Shown here: piece after piece, positions 1-9,483 of the stretch | Position numbering within the stretch: the first letter of the stretch is position 1 | How the letters are laid out: every line of letters begins with the position of its first letter | Source of the DNA: Actinostola sp. cb2023 | Taxonomy: Eukaryota; Cnidaria; Anthozoa; Actiniaria; Actinostolidae | DNA length: 64,000 nucleotides | NCBI GenBank assembly: GCA_033675265.1 | Contig: JAUJYZ010001546.1 | Span: 1,356,501-1,420,500, forward strand | Direction: 5' to 3' | Translations under genes and position numbers: made by a program | The notes under the pieces: generated by a model | What the model was told of the DNA's origin: nothing | Database searches by the model: none | What the model saw: only the letters and a program-made list of their open reading frames with translations

Positions 1-82
1 CCATGACGATCGACTCTAGTCTGTGTAGTGGCTCCATGTAAACTGTCAGATCAATAACCGATTTAAAGGGCCAAGTAATTCT

Positions 83-89
83 CTTCGAG
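83..89. repeat. Left target-site duplication CTTCGAG
   Basis: This 7-bp direct repeat abuts the CACAGG end of the foldback element. Its partner is at 1340-1346. Confidence 0.8.
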
Positions 90-1339
90 CACAGGTAGCC
101 CAAACGTAGAATCAGTGGACCGTGACGTCATTGAATATTCGTTTGACCGTTGGATTTTCGAATGGTCTCAGGAATGAGCTCTTAGAAAGACTTCAAAGGA
201 TATGGGATTCTGAAACATGTCTTCATAACAGTAGTCTGATAATTAAAGAACACTTTGGTGTAGAAATCTGAGCAAGAAATTGTGTTTTTGAGTGGTTTTG
301 AGCGATTCGAAAATTCACCCGTTTCTAGCGTACATATAATTAGGAAAGGTTTGCAACTCCGGCCACCAAATTTTTGCAAACACTGTCGCTAAAAAAAATA
401 TCTCTCAAAAACTACGCAAGCAAAAAATATCGCCTTCCTACCACACATTCACAAATAAATGATCTTTTCAATGAGCTTTTGTGCAAATTTTTGGGTCCAC
501 CATATGCCGAGAAATATTTTTTTGAAGTGAAGGGGGAAGTCGACGAAAAGTTCGCCGTGGCCATCCGCAGTCATCAGCTGTGCACCTAAAACGTTCTGAG
601 GGAGGGGACGGACCGATAGATTGTTTTACAAAGATGTCCTCAAACAGATAAATGCTATATAATTTGAATTTACTACGGTGTATGTTTTAATCAGTATTAC
701 CCTGGCTGCCGCTAGCAGAGTTATATTTCATCGTTCTGATTTTCGATGAGTCTTTTGCCTTTAGCATCTATCGGTCCCTCCCCTACTCAGTGTAGCTTTT
801 GTTAACAAATCTATCGGTCCGTCCCCTCCCTCAGAACGTTTTAGGTGCACAGCTGATGACTGCGGATGGCCACGGCGAACTTTTCGTCGACTTCCCCAAC
901 TTCAAAAAAAATATTTCTCGGCATATGGTGGACCCAAAAATTTGCACAAAAGCTCATTGAAAAGATCATTTATTTGTGAATGTGTGGTAGGAAGGCGATA
1001 TTTTTTGCTTGCGTAGTTTTTGAGAGATATTTTTTTTAGCGACAGTGTTTGCAAAAATTTGGTGGCCGGAGTTGCAAACCTTTCCTAATTATATGTACGC
1101 TAGAAACGGGTGAAATTTTCGAATCGCTCAAAACCACTCAAAAACACAATTTCTTGCTCAGATTTCTACACCAAAGTGTTCTTTAATTATCAGACTACTG
1201 TTATGAAGACATGTTTCAGAATCCCATATCCTTTGAAGTCTTTCTAAGAGCTCATTCCTGAGACCATTCGAAAATCCAACGGTCAAACGAATATTCAATG
1301 ACGTCACGGTCCACTGATTCTACGTTTGGGCTACCTGTG
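90..1339. mobile_element. Foldback DNA transposon with about 540-bp terminal inverted repeats
   Basis: The left arm (about 90-626) is repeated in reverse complement as the right arm (about 800-1339), around a spacer of about 170 bp. The outer ends are CACAGGTAGCCCAAACGTAG and its complement. The element is flanked by a 7-bp direct repeat, CTTCGAG, at 83-89 and 1340-1346, which is a typical target-site duplication. The arms are nearly identical, so the copy is young or maintained by conversion. No transposase frame is present, so it is non-autonomous. The open frames within it (for example 374-589) are mirrored in the two arms and look non-coding. The CA...TG ends with 7-bp duplications would suit P-like elements (7-8 bp in that group), but the superfamily is inferred. 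Confidence 0.88.
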
Positions 1340-1346
1340 CTTCGAG
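1340..1346. repeat. Right target-site duplication CTTCGAG
   Basis: Exact partner of the repeat at 83-89, directly after the terminal CCTGTG. Confidence 0.8.
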
Positions 1347-2346
1347 GAACAAAGCTACGAGACACAAACAAACACGGCTCGCGTTACTCTTTGTCCCACT
1401 GAAACTCGCTAAAACCCGTTCTAATCGCTAAATAAATGACACACAGGACTCAAATGCATATTCATCTTTATTTTGAAAGCAGTTTTAGATATAAGCTTAC
1501 AAGATATCAAAAGGACAGGATTCTAGAAGTGAATATAATTGTATTGATCAAATAAGACACAGGAAGCCCAATACACAAACAGCGAGGGTGGTGACTGACG
1601 AGCCGGCTGTGAAACCTGAAAAACATTTTACACACGAGAGATGTGTCTAGTTTCTAGTGCAAAATAGCATAAAATCGTAGTATATTAGAGTGTAAGCTTA
1701 TCTTCAAATTAGAGATTCTACTTATTATACTCAAAATTTTCATATATTTAGGTGAAGTCAAATAAATAAATGAACACCACTTCATCAAAGTTGAGTTCAC
1801 CGATCTTATATACAGAACATTGTTAAATTAATGTTAATATTCAATTACTAATGATATATCAATGCTGTTCATATCGATTGTTAATAACAACTGCTATTGT
1901 TCAATTGTTTCGGTACGCTGTCACAATTATTAAAACACATTTCTGATTTAAATTAGCATTATATAGAACCAAAGAACAAGCTGTTCCGTTAGATAGTCAC
2001 GAGTTCAAACATACCAGTTCAACAGAGGAATCAATCCCACTACACATTGCTTCTACATTTCAAAACCGCAGTACCTACATGTGGTTATAGACTACCTTTT
2101 TTTGTTTATTTATAGTAGCCGCATGCAGTCCTTGACTGCCTATTTTTTATCCTGAGAGTTCCTTCTCGTACAATTTCCTTTGCTACTACCAAACAACAAT
2201 CTTGAATAAAAAGGACGAAAAGCGAAAGGAAAGAGTATCGAACCCACTGATTTATCGGCACGCGCCACGGTATGTGTTCACGATATACATATAGCTTGGG
2301 GCTGGCTTTCCTGACTTTCTTTGACAGCTGCGAAGCTGATTGTGTA
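1347..2346. other. Intergenic, AT-rich; no other gene seen
   Basis: Apart from the possible terminal exon near 1548-1615 I see no convincing gene here. The stretch is AT-rich. A weak tRNA-like B-box (GGGTTCGATAC on the minus strand) lies near 2240-2250 and could be a decayed SINE head, but no complete tRNA fold is visible. Confidence 0.4.
1548..1615 (-). CDS. Possible terminal exon encoding a GPI-anchor signal
   Basis: Read on the minus strand, a splice acceptor (pyrimidine-rich stretch ending TTTTTCAG, complement of 1616-1623) is followed by a short open segment. It ends in small residues AGSS, then a hydrophobic run VTTLAVCVLGFLCLI and an immediate stop at 1548-1550. Such a tail at the extreme C terminus is the usual layout of a glycosylphosphatidylinositol attachment signal. 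A minus-strand AATAAA lies about 75 bp further on (near 1472). No upstream exon was recognised; it would have to lie at higher coordinates, beyond or between the duplicated genes. The exon is short enough for the match to be chance, so this is a suggestion only. Confidence 0.3.
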
Positions 2347-2476
2347 ATGTTGGATAGCGCGGATGGGACCGACCGAAATCTACAGCGATTTGTCTGGATG
2401 CATGGTCCTTTTTCTGAAAAAATCCCGGCATACATTTTTTCAGTCTTTTTTTTCCTTTTTTCTTTCCTTTCTCTTT

Positions 2477-3664
2477 TCATTTTTTGTGTGATTGCATCAA
2501 TTTCGCAGGATTTCTGCCCGACTTTTGCTTCTCTCTGAAGTACTTTATATAATTTATTTCGCTAGTTATCATCCTCTGACATACACTCAACAACTGAGAG
2601 TTCAACGTCTTCTTTAACTTGAAGCCTCGCACACTTTTCGATTGATTTTCGTAAACTTTTCCAACATGCTCTCCAGGCTGAAGACATTCTTTTTCCAGAG
2701 CTTTATTGTGCACTTTCAGCAAATTCACTTGCGTCCAAAAGTTGCTATTTTGTTGCCGAATCTTCCTCCAAAATGTCTTGTTGAAATGATTGTACAACAT
2801 GAAATCCGCCTTGTTCCATTCTCTTAGGTTCGATACAGCTTTTGGCGACATTTTTGAACTTCTATCTGTAAAGCGGCGCTGGTTTTGCTTGAAGTACAAC
2901 ACATCGTCCAAACTCCAGCACAATTCCTTGGCCAAAAGTACCAAAGACTCATCAAAATACTCCATTATAAGAACTAAATGGAAAGTATTTCCCAATTCGC
3001 CAATGGCTTTTTGAATGTGATTTTCGTCTTCATTGTCAAGGCCTAAGTCAAAGAACTGTCCATTTTTGAGAAGATTGATATGTGGGTATTTTATAGTAAT
3101 ATCTGGAGCATCTTTACTCAAGTTTGCCATGTATTTCAAAGGGTTTCCCATGAAGGTATCCATAGGATTCCGAAAATCGTTCAAAAAAAGAAGGCTCTGA
3201 AACCCCATGTAAGTAAACAATGATTCAAACTGAGAAACAGGATGTCTTAGTATTGTTATAAACTTTGTGTCTCTCGGCATCGACGCTGTCATGGTTTTAC
3301 TGTACCGCGCGTGGTTACATAGGATGTTGATCGTTCTTCTCGTTGGAGCCACAAAACTCGCTTCAAACGGTAAAGGCCAGAAGAAATTGTACATTCCTTC
3401 TTGAGGTAGCGCCATTGTAAGGCCATTTTTGTCGCAATATCGATTTAAAATGTTAGTAACTGTGCTGCTTCCAGTCTTGTGTGATTTTAAGAACACAACG
3501 TTATTCTGAGGCCGGCACATTTCTGTTTTTCGAGTCAACGCAGAAATAGTCTTTTGGTCCTCAAATGACGTCAGAAAGCTTCTCAAGGAAATAATTAAAA
3601 TCACAGCGAAAAGCAATACTCCCAAAAGTCTCGTTGGAAATCTTGACAATCGATTAGCAAACAT
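2477..3664 (-). CDS. Galactose-3-O-sulfotransferase-like protein, copy A
   Basis: An intact 395-residue single-exon frame. A short cytoplasmic N terminus is followed by a membrane anchor (about residues 12-29, LLGVLLFAVILIISL), as in Golgi type II sulfotransferases. The 5'-phosphosulfate loop of the PAPS donor site is visible at about 57-70 (VVFLKSHKTGSST). The 3'-phosphate motif follows at about 134-148 (KFITILRHPVSQFES). Both match the Gal3ST family (galactosylceramide and beta-galactoside 3-O-sulfotransferases), whose members transfer sulfate from PAPS to the 3-position of galactose on glycolipids or glycoproteins; the length fits. Start chosen: the Met directly before the anchor, shared by all three copies, because upstream extension would run antisense through the neighbouring gene. 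The exact acceptor sugar cannot be told from sequence. Confidence 0.9.
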   Translation of the reverse strand: MFANRLSRFPTRLLGVLLFAVILIISLRSFLTSFEDQKTISALTRKTEMCRPQNNVVFLKSHKTGSSTVTNILNRYCDKNGLTMALPQEGMYNFFWPLPFEASFVAPTRRTINILCNHARYSKTMTASMPRDTKFITILRHPVSQFESLFTYMGFQSLLFLNDFRNPMDTFMGNPLKYMANLSKDAPDITIKYPHINLLKNGQFFDLGLDNEDENHIQKAIGELGNTFHLVLIMEYFDESLVLLAKELCWSLDDVLYFKQNQRRFTDRSSKMSPKAVSNLREWNKADFMLYNHFNKTFWRKIRQQNSNFWTQVNLLKVHNKALEKECLQPGEHVGKVYENQSKSVRGFKLKKTLNSQLLSVCQRMITSEINYIKYFREKQKSGRNPAKLMQSHKK

Positions 3665-3887
3665 TTTAACCAGATCTGCCCGGTCGATTCACGTGGTCAC
3701 GTGGTAGCAGCAGGTTGTTACCGGTAAATAACAGCACTCGTAAACACACACTCTGAAGTACATGTTTGGGCTTCCTGTGTTGGAACTTGCAATTGTTGCG
3801 TGACATCACACGAGGTACCCATGATTCCAAGAATATTATAGAGAGCTGAATCAATCGTTTCATTTCAATAACAACGTGTATGCAGAA
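3665..3887. promoter_or_regulatory. Divergent promoter region with paired CACGTG boxes (copy A)
   Basis: About 223 bp separate the two divergent start codons. Two palindromic CACGTG E-boxes sit at 3690-3695 and 3698-3703, close to the sulfotransferase start. Both boxes are kept in copies B and C although the base just before the first differs. No clear TATA box is seen. A transposon-end-like TTTGGGCTTCCTGTG lies inside the interval (near 3767). That the interval drives both genes is inferred from the geometry; the plus-strand gene might have an upstream exon. Confidence 0.5.
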
Positions 3888-5464
3888 ATGATCTCTGAAA
3901 TCGTAGTGCTTGTGGTGTTTTTGATTGAAAATTGCACAGGAGTCGCAATAGTAGAAAACATCCCCTTCAGGAGGCGAAGAGCCGACGAGGATGAGCAACT
4001 CGACGAAGAAACACATTTGATTCAAGTTGCTATTGAAGAAAAGCTACAAGACTTCACCAAATTTGACCCAAATGATACTATTTTCAGAGAGTACGATCCA
4101 CCACCCGATGAAGAACAAGATCCAAAAGCTTGGAAGAAAAGCCTGCCTAAGCTGACAACATCGATCTGGGAATGCTTCAAGTATGTGTTCCTGATCCAAA
4201 CTGTGTCTGGAACTGCGCTTGGACTGCTTGCCATCTTTCTGGCTTTTCTGGACTTCAATTCAGCGGACTTGTGCTACGTTCAGACCGAAAACTGGAACCA
4301 AATGCCGCATGTAGTAAGAGCAGTTCGTGTTACAGGACTAGCCGTTGAAGGTTTTATCATAGAGATATGGGATTATCTTCTGTTGTCGACTGTCTTTCCT
4401 TGGTCAGTGATGAAAGAATTAAACTTGTTGACCCTCAATCTTCTAGCAGCATTCACCGACATGTCATATCGGTTGTATTTTCAACTGTACGGCATCTACA
4501 AGATTTGGTGGATGTCATTTCCACTCAACACTCTCTTTACATCCATGACGATTATCAACAGCCTCATTCTTGCTCGCCATTTTATGCCCTCGCCTCATCA
4601 ATGGAAAAAGGTCCTCAAACTCGCCTTCAGCTTCTCGGCGCAGTTCATTCTTGGTATGTCAGCCAACGTTTTTCTTGTCTATAAGCTTTTGCCTTGGTAC
4701 AACAAGCAAGATGAAAACACTAAAGTGGTGGTGGCAGCGTTATGCCCCCTGTTGACAGCCTTCCCCAAAGTCGTCTCTCGTCTTGCAGCGCAGAAGCTGA
4801 AAGACATTCATCCAGGAACTGCCCATGTTTTTGTAGGCGTACTCTACGGTTCAACGGCCATCGTTTTTCGAATCATGCAGGCGGAGCTGACCAGCTTCGG
4901 ACTCTTCGCAGCTCTGGGGGTAGGTCATGCATTCGTGGACTTGTTTGAGAGACTCACAATCACAATGAGAGATCATATCTGGGAGTACTTTTACAGATTT
5001 GTCATGAGATGTCGGAGAAGGCCCTCGTCAAAGTACCGCTCGCCAAGAAGTCGACGCTTCATGGCAGACGTGAGCATTCAGATCATGCTTGAAGAAGCGA
5101 CTGCTTTAGTATCAGCCCTCGTTTTGTACAACTGTACCACTTTTCGTATAGCGATGTGAAGCCATCTTACAACGACTATCAAGTTATTGGTGACTTCTTC
5201 ATGCGTGCAGTCACGGGTTTGATGATCGATCTTGTATTCAACACACTCTCCGTCGTCATTCAAACCCACTACATGAACTTTGCAGTGATGAGGGTGTGGA
5301 GGAAGAAATGGCGCTACCATTTGCTCGTCAACACTATCATCTCGTCATTGACAATGATTTATTTTACAGAATACTTATTCGGAGTTGTGAGGAACAAGTA
5401 CAACTACCGCACGCACACATTGGTTCGATATGCGTGGAATTGTACACTCCCCTTTACAAAGTAG
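3888..5464 (+). pseudogene. Multi-pass membrane protein, copy A (one frameshift)
   Basis: Same gene as the intact copy at 15090-16667. The frame is open from the Met at 3888 to about residue 410, where one G is missing from a GG pair near 5121 (copy C reads CTCGGTTTTG). This shifts the frame to a stop at 5159. The original frame resumes directly and runs to the stop at 5464 with the same C terminus as copy C. A GTG four codons upstream is open only in copy A (copies B and C have TAA at the next codon), so it is not the start. A single-base lesion in a repeated region could be an assembly error; if real, about 115 C-terminal residues with the last membrane segments are lost. Function unknown. 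Confidence 0.75.
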
Positions 5465-5514
5465 GTGAACGTTTATATCCGGGCCCGAACTCAAAACAAT
5501 GGCTCATGGTATAG

Positions 5515-5909
5515 TTTAACTAGACTTCCATATATCTCGGGGGCCGGGGTGCAGTCAGTTAGCTGAAGAAAACAATGAAGTAACAGCTGCGTCGACATTT
5601 AAAGTGGCAACACGAGGTTTCATTTTCCTCACCTGGAAACACCATGCACCTATTTTGAGGGTCGCCAAAGTTGCGCATGCGCAAGCGTGTCACAACGCAA
5701 GTTTTTCTTATGAGTGGGAACCATGTGACACCGTGACATTCAAATGGCTTCCTTTCTGAACCAATCGAAAAGCGTGCAGATGCATCTCATCCAATCAATA
5801 CAATAAATTTATTAGCATTTCCCAACAGGGATTTTCAATACTAATTTACAAATATAGGATTAAATAAGTAAATTATTAACCTAATTACAAGACAAAGTTT
5901 ATATAATAC
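5515..5909. other. 3' flank of the membrane-protein gene, copy A
   Basis: Non-coding sequence conserved in all three unit copies. It has a GC-rich stretch near 5545, an AATAAA on the plus strand near 5800 that could serve as a poly(A) signal, then AT-rich DNA up to the transposon insertion. No gene is seen. Confidence 0.5.
5903..5909. repeat. Target-site duplication ATAATAC, left
   Basis: Partner at 7850-7856; a single copy remains in the unoccupied site at 17106-17112. Confidence 0.92.
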
Positions 5910-6069
5910 CAGGAGCCCATTACTAGGAGCCTTCCTCTCCTATAATAGGTCTGTACGACATCATTTGCACAAATTGGGCTAAAAATAGAACACTCATTAT
6001 AAATTCCGCGCGATGAACCAATCATGTCGCGACTTACACAATAGGAATTTGACGTCAGATTCAACACTG

Positions 6070-6186
6070 ATGGCAGCCGAAAGCATACCGTGTAGTTCTA
6101 GTGAAGAATCTGATTCTAGTGAAATTGCAGATCTGCCAGTGTTGTCGTCTGACTTCAGTACTTCATCAAGCGAGGAAGAACAATGA
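6070..6186 (+). CDS. Acidic serine-rich 38-residue ORF of the transposon (copy A)
   Basis: A short frame begins 160 bp inside the element. It starts MAAESIPCSSSEESDSSE and ends SSSEEEQ before a TGA. It is rich in Ser, Glu and Asp, with two acidic serine clusters. A similarly placed and similarly composed ORF occurs in the related element at 33678-35854, so it may be the remnant N-terminal exon of a transposon protein. It is kept intact in copy B. There is no domain match I can name, and its expression is unknown. Confidence 0.4.
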   Translation: MAAESIPCSSSEESDSSEIADLPVLSSDFSTSSSEEEQ

Positions 6187-7013
6187 TTGAAAACATTAAA
6201 AACAAAACAACAAAAAACTAACTCCAGGTATTATTATTTATATCAAAACTTCAAGTGCGAGAACGTATAAAAACAAAGCTAGCTAGTTCAAAGACTTCAA
6301 AGGCCAGTTCAAAACCCGGCCAAAAAACGAAGTACATCTTCTGCTCTTTCTGAGAAGGAATTCAACGATCTGGTATCATGGATAATCTGTTACGAAGAAC
6401 CTAATTAAACTTGTGCAGGACTAGCAGTGACAACCAAGCTATGAATATTCCAAACCGCCGGTGTGATTTGTTGTCTGAAACGCAGCAAAATGAATCACGA
6501 ACTGAAGTAGGATTTTGTCGAAAATTCTCGACATTGACACAAAGTTCCTTCTATAGCTAAAACAGCGAAGTGAGGTACAGGGGAGTTTCTTTTTCTGTGG
6601 CCTGGATGAAGATTTTATCGCATTTTTATTCAGTGGCTGATCTTGGAGTGCCGGTTATCTTGCCTTCTTTGAACTGAAGTCGTCTTTGGCGAAAGAACTT
6701 CGCCATACACTCAGTGATAACCCTCTTGTTTTAGTGTTCTTTGCCGCTCTTTAAGGCACGGTTCGTCGGTTCAAAGTTTCAGTTGTTTTTCGACAATCTT
6801 TCGGCGAAGAAGTTCTTTAGCAAAGTGCACATTTGTGTGGTTGGTTATGTTGGCGTCGCTGTCCACTGAAACTATATCAGTGATGATGAAGGTGATGGTT
6901 GCTTCATCAGAGTCGAAATGGCACTGTGAGAACGCTTCATTCTTACGAAGACTAAATTGTGAATCAAAAACCAACAGAAGAAAGTTGATAAAACAAGAAT
7001 AAACATGAAGCGA

Positions 7014-7510
7014 CAGGGGCGGATCCAGGGGGAGGGTTCTGGGGGTTGCAACCCCCCCTATGGATATTTTTTTAATACCGCTTGTATAGATATGTCTGTC
7101 CGTAGGTCTCTCTTGCACTTTCAGGTCTCTCCCTCGTAAGAATATAATAATATAATTCATTCATACTGTTTACACGACCGTTCGACTTCGAGGCCGGTTT
7201 GACTGATAACAGAAAGAACCTGCCGTTTTTAGTGTCAAAAACGTATGTGAAGCCATCACCCAAGAAGACTCTTCCAAGCATCTTTGTTGGATGTCCAATA
7301 AACTCAAAATTTTACTGAAAATTGAGTTTTGTTGTGTTAATAAAACAACTCCAGATCTCTAAAAATTGCATTTTAGAGCTTGTAGATTTCAAATTTTTCT
7401 GGGGGGGCATGCCCCCACACCCCCCTAGTAGTTCGCGGCTTTGCCGCTCACACAACACAACGGCCGCAACACGAAACCCCCTGTTTGACAAAAACTTGGA
7501 TCCGCCCCTG
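7014..7510. mobile_element. Nested CAGGGGCGGATCC element (copy A)
   Basis: A 497-bp element with ends CAGGGGCGGATCCAGG and its near-complement (TTGGATCCGCCCCTG), flanked by a 5-bp direct repeat AGCGA (7009-7013, 7511-7515). It sits inside the larger transposon, so it arrived later. Related copies lie at 12621-13114 and 33869-34381, and a shorter relative with CAGGGGCGTAGCCAGG ends at 18279-18446. No coding capacity is seen. The short duplication and CAGGGG ends would fit a hAT-like group with 5-bp duplications, but this is inference. Confidence 0.8.
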
Positions 7511-7849
7511 AGCGATAGGTAGAAGAACGTAGAAGAATTTCGCGACATCGTGAGTCGCCAAACTAAAAGTCGCCACTAAGCGCTCTGGCAGTATGTCAGT
7601 TTATTGATACATGTGATACATTCATTGTACAGTTCGTCTCGTTCTTGTGCAGGGGGAAAATAGACTTGGACTTCCATGGATTAAGAATATCAATATTTTG
7701 GATCAAGTCCTCGCGTCTTTCGTTTGGCCGCCATTTATTTTTCAATTTGAAATTCTTCGGAAATTTGCATATCTAAAAATAGCCCAATTTGTGCAAATGA
7801 TGTCGTATGAACCTATTACTAGAGGGAGGCTCCTAGTAATGGGCTCCTG

Positions 7850-7856
7850 ATAATAC
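7850..7856. repeat. Target-site duplication ATAATAC, right
   Basis: Partner of 5903-5909. Confidence 0.92.
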
Positions 7857-8066
7857 TAATTACAAGGAAATATATATATAATATATAATAGTACTAATAT
7901 AATGATTAATGATTTTACTTACAGATCAAACCACAGGCATGTTGGATAGCGCGGATGGGACCGACCGAAATCTACAGCGATTTGTCTGGATGCATGGTCC
8001 TTTTTCTGAAAATCCCGGCATACATTTTTTCAGATTTTTTTTTTCTTTTTTCTTTCCTTTCTCTTT

Positions 8067-9256
8067 TCATTTTTTGTGTGATTGCATCAATTTCGCAGGA
8101 TTTCTGCCCGACTTTTGCTTCTCTCTGAAGTACTTTATATAATTTATTTCGCTAGTTATCATCCTCTGACATACACTCAACAACTGAGAGTTCAACGTCT
8201 TCTTTAACTTGAAGCCTCGCACACTTTTCGATTGATTTTCGTAAACTTTTCCAACATGCTCTCCAGGCTGAAGACATTCTTTTTCCAGAGCTTTATTGTG
8301 CACTTTCAGCAAATTCACTTGCGTCCAAAAGTTGCTATTTTGTTGCCGAATCTTCCTCCAAAATGTCTTGTTGAAATGATTGTACAACATGAAATCCGCC
8401 TTGTTCCATTCTCTTAGGTTCGATACAGCTTTTGGCGACATTTTTGAAGTACTATCTGTAAAGCGGCGCTGGTTTTGCTTGAAGTACAACACATCGTCCA
8501 AAACTCAGCACAATTCCTTGGCCAAAAGTACCAAAGACTCATCAAAATACTCCATTATAAGAACTAAATGGAAAGTATTTCCCAATTCTCCAATGGCTTT
8601 TTGAATGTGACTTTCGTCTTCATTGTCAAGGCCTAAGTCAAAGAACTGTCCATTTTTGAGAAGATTGATATGTGGGTATTTTATAGTAATATCTGGAGCA
8701 TCTTTACTCAAGTTTGCCATGTATTTCAAAGGGTTTCCCATGAAGGTATCCATAGGATTCCGAAAATCGTTCAAAAGAAGAAGGCTCTGAAAACCCCATG
8801 TAAGTAAACAATGATTCAAACTGAGAAAACAGGATGTCTTAGTATTGTTATAAACTTTGTGTCTCTCGGCATCGACGCTGTCATGATTTTACTGTACCGC
8901 ACGTGGTTACATAGGATGTTGATCGTTCTTCTCGTTGGAGACACAAAACTCGCTTCAAACGGTAAAGGCCAGAAGAAGTTGAACATTGCTTCTTGAGGTA
9001 GCGCCATTGTAAGGCCATTTTTGTCGCAATATCGATTTAAAATGTTAGTAATTGTGCTGCTTCCAGTCTTGTGTGATTTTAAGAACACAACGTTATTCTG
9101 AGGCCGGCACATTTCTGTTTTTCGAGTCAACGCAGAAATAGTCTTTTGGTCCTCAAATGACGTCAGAAAGCTTCTCAAGGAAATAATTAAAATCACAGCG
9201 AAAAGCAATACTCCCAAAAGTCTCGTTGGAAATCTTGACAATCGATTAGCAAACAT
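8067..9256 (-). pseudogene. Galactose-3-O-sulfotransferase-like pseudogene, copy B
   Basis: Homologous over its full length to the intact copies at 2477-3664 and 13674-14861. It has three lesions. An in-frame TGA at 8505-8507 replaces the Trp codon after KELC, through a paired one-base insertion and deletion. Extra A bases occur in two A runs, near 8790-8793 and 8826-8829, shifting the frame within the region after the 3'-phosphate motif. The membrane anchor and both PAPS-binding motifs are still readable in the N-terminal part. Homopolymer indels are also the commonest error of long-read assemblies, so part of the damage could be technical, but the TGA is not a simple homopolymer change. Confidence 0.85.
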
Positions 9257-9483
9257 TTTAACCAGATCTGCCCGGTCGATCCACGTGGTCACGTGGTAGC
9301 AGCAGGTTGTTACCGGTAAATAACAGCACTCGTAAACACACACTCTGAAGTACATGTTTGGGCTTCCTGTGTTGGAACTTGCAATCGTTGCGTGACCGTC
9401 ACACGAGGTACCCATGATTCCAACTCGGAATATTATAGAGAGCTGAATCAATTTTTCATTTCAATAACAACGTGTAAGCAGAA
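9257..9483. promoter_or_regulatory. Divergent promoter region, copy B
   Basis: Equivalent of 3665-3887, again with two CACGTG boxes 8 bp apart near 9282-9295. It lacks a few bases near 9450 compared with copies A and C. Confidence 0.4.

Larger units (their letters stand above)
5910..7849. mobile_element. CAGGAGCCC-type DNA transposon in copy A
   Basis: Terminal inverted repeats begin CAGGAGCCCATTACTAGGAG and share further blocks such as the complement of AGCCCAATTTGTGCAAATGA. The element is flanked by 7-bp duplications ATAATAC (5903-5909 and 7850-7856). Copy C of the gene unit carries the empty site with a single ATAATAC (17106-17112), so both ends and the duplication length are proven by comparison. 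An acidic, serine-rich ORF (6070-6186) lies 160 bp inside the left end, preceded by a CCAAT box (near 6017). No catalytic transposase domain is seen. A second element is nested at 7014-7510. Confidence 0.93.
2347..7938. repeat. Tandem segmental duplication, copy A
   Basis: First of three head-to-tail copies of one unit. It starts at ATGTTGGATAGCGCGGATGG (2347) and ends in ATCAAAC plus CACAGGC (7925-7938), where copy B begins. It carries the sulfotransferase gene (minus), the multi-membrane-spanning gene (plus, one frameshift) and a 1940-bp transposon. The unit is 5592 bp with the transposon and about 3.65 kb without it, matching copy C. Most differences between copies are small indels. Confidence 0.95.

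Noticed and set aside
2230..2290. tRNA gene or SINE on the minus strand
   Set aside because: Only a B-box-like string is present; A-box spacing and T-arm pairing do not hold.
3876..3887. Upstream start of the membrane protein in copy A (four extra residues)
   Set aside because: It needs a GTG start, and copies B and C have a TAA at the next codon.
4367..4684. 105-codon frames overlapping the membrane gene (also at 9962-10279 and 15569-15886)
   Set aside because: Alternative frames within the coding region of the membrane protein; kept only because the gene is duplicated.
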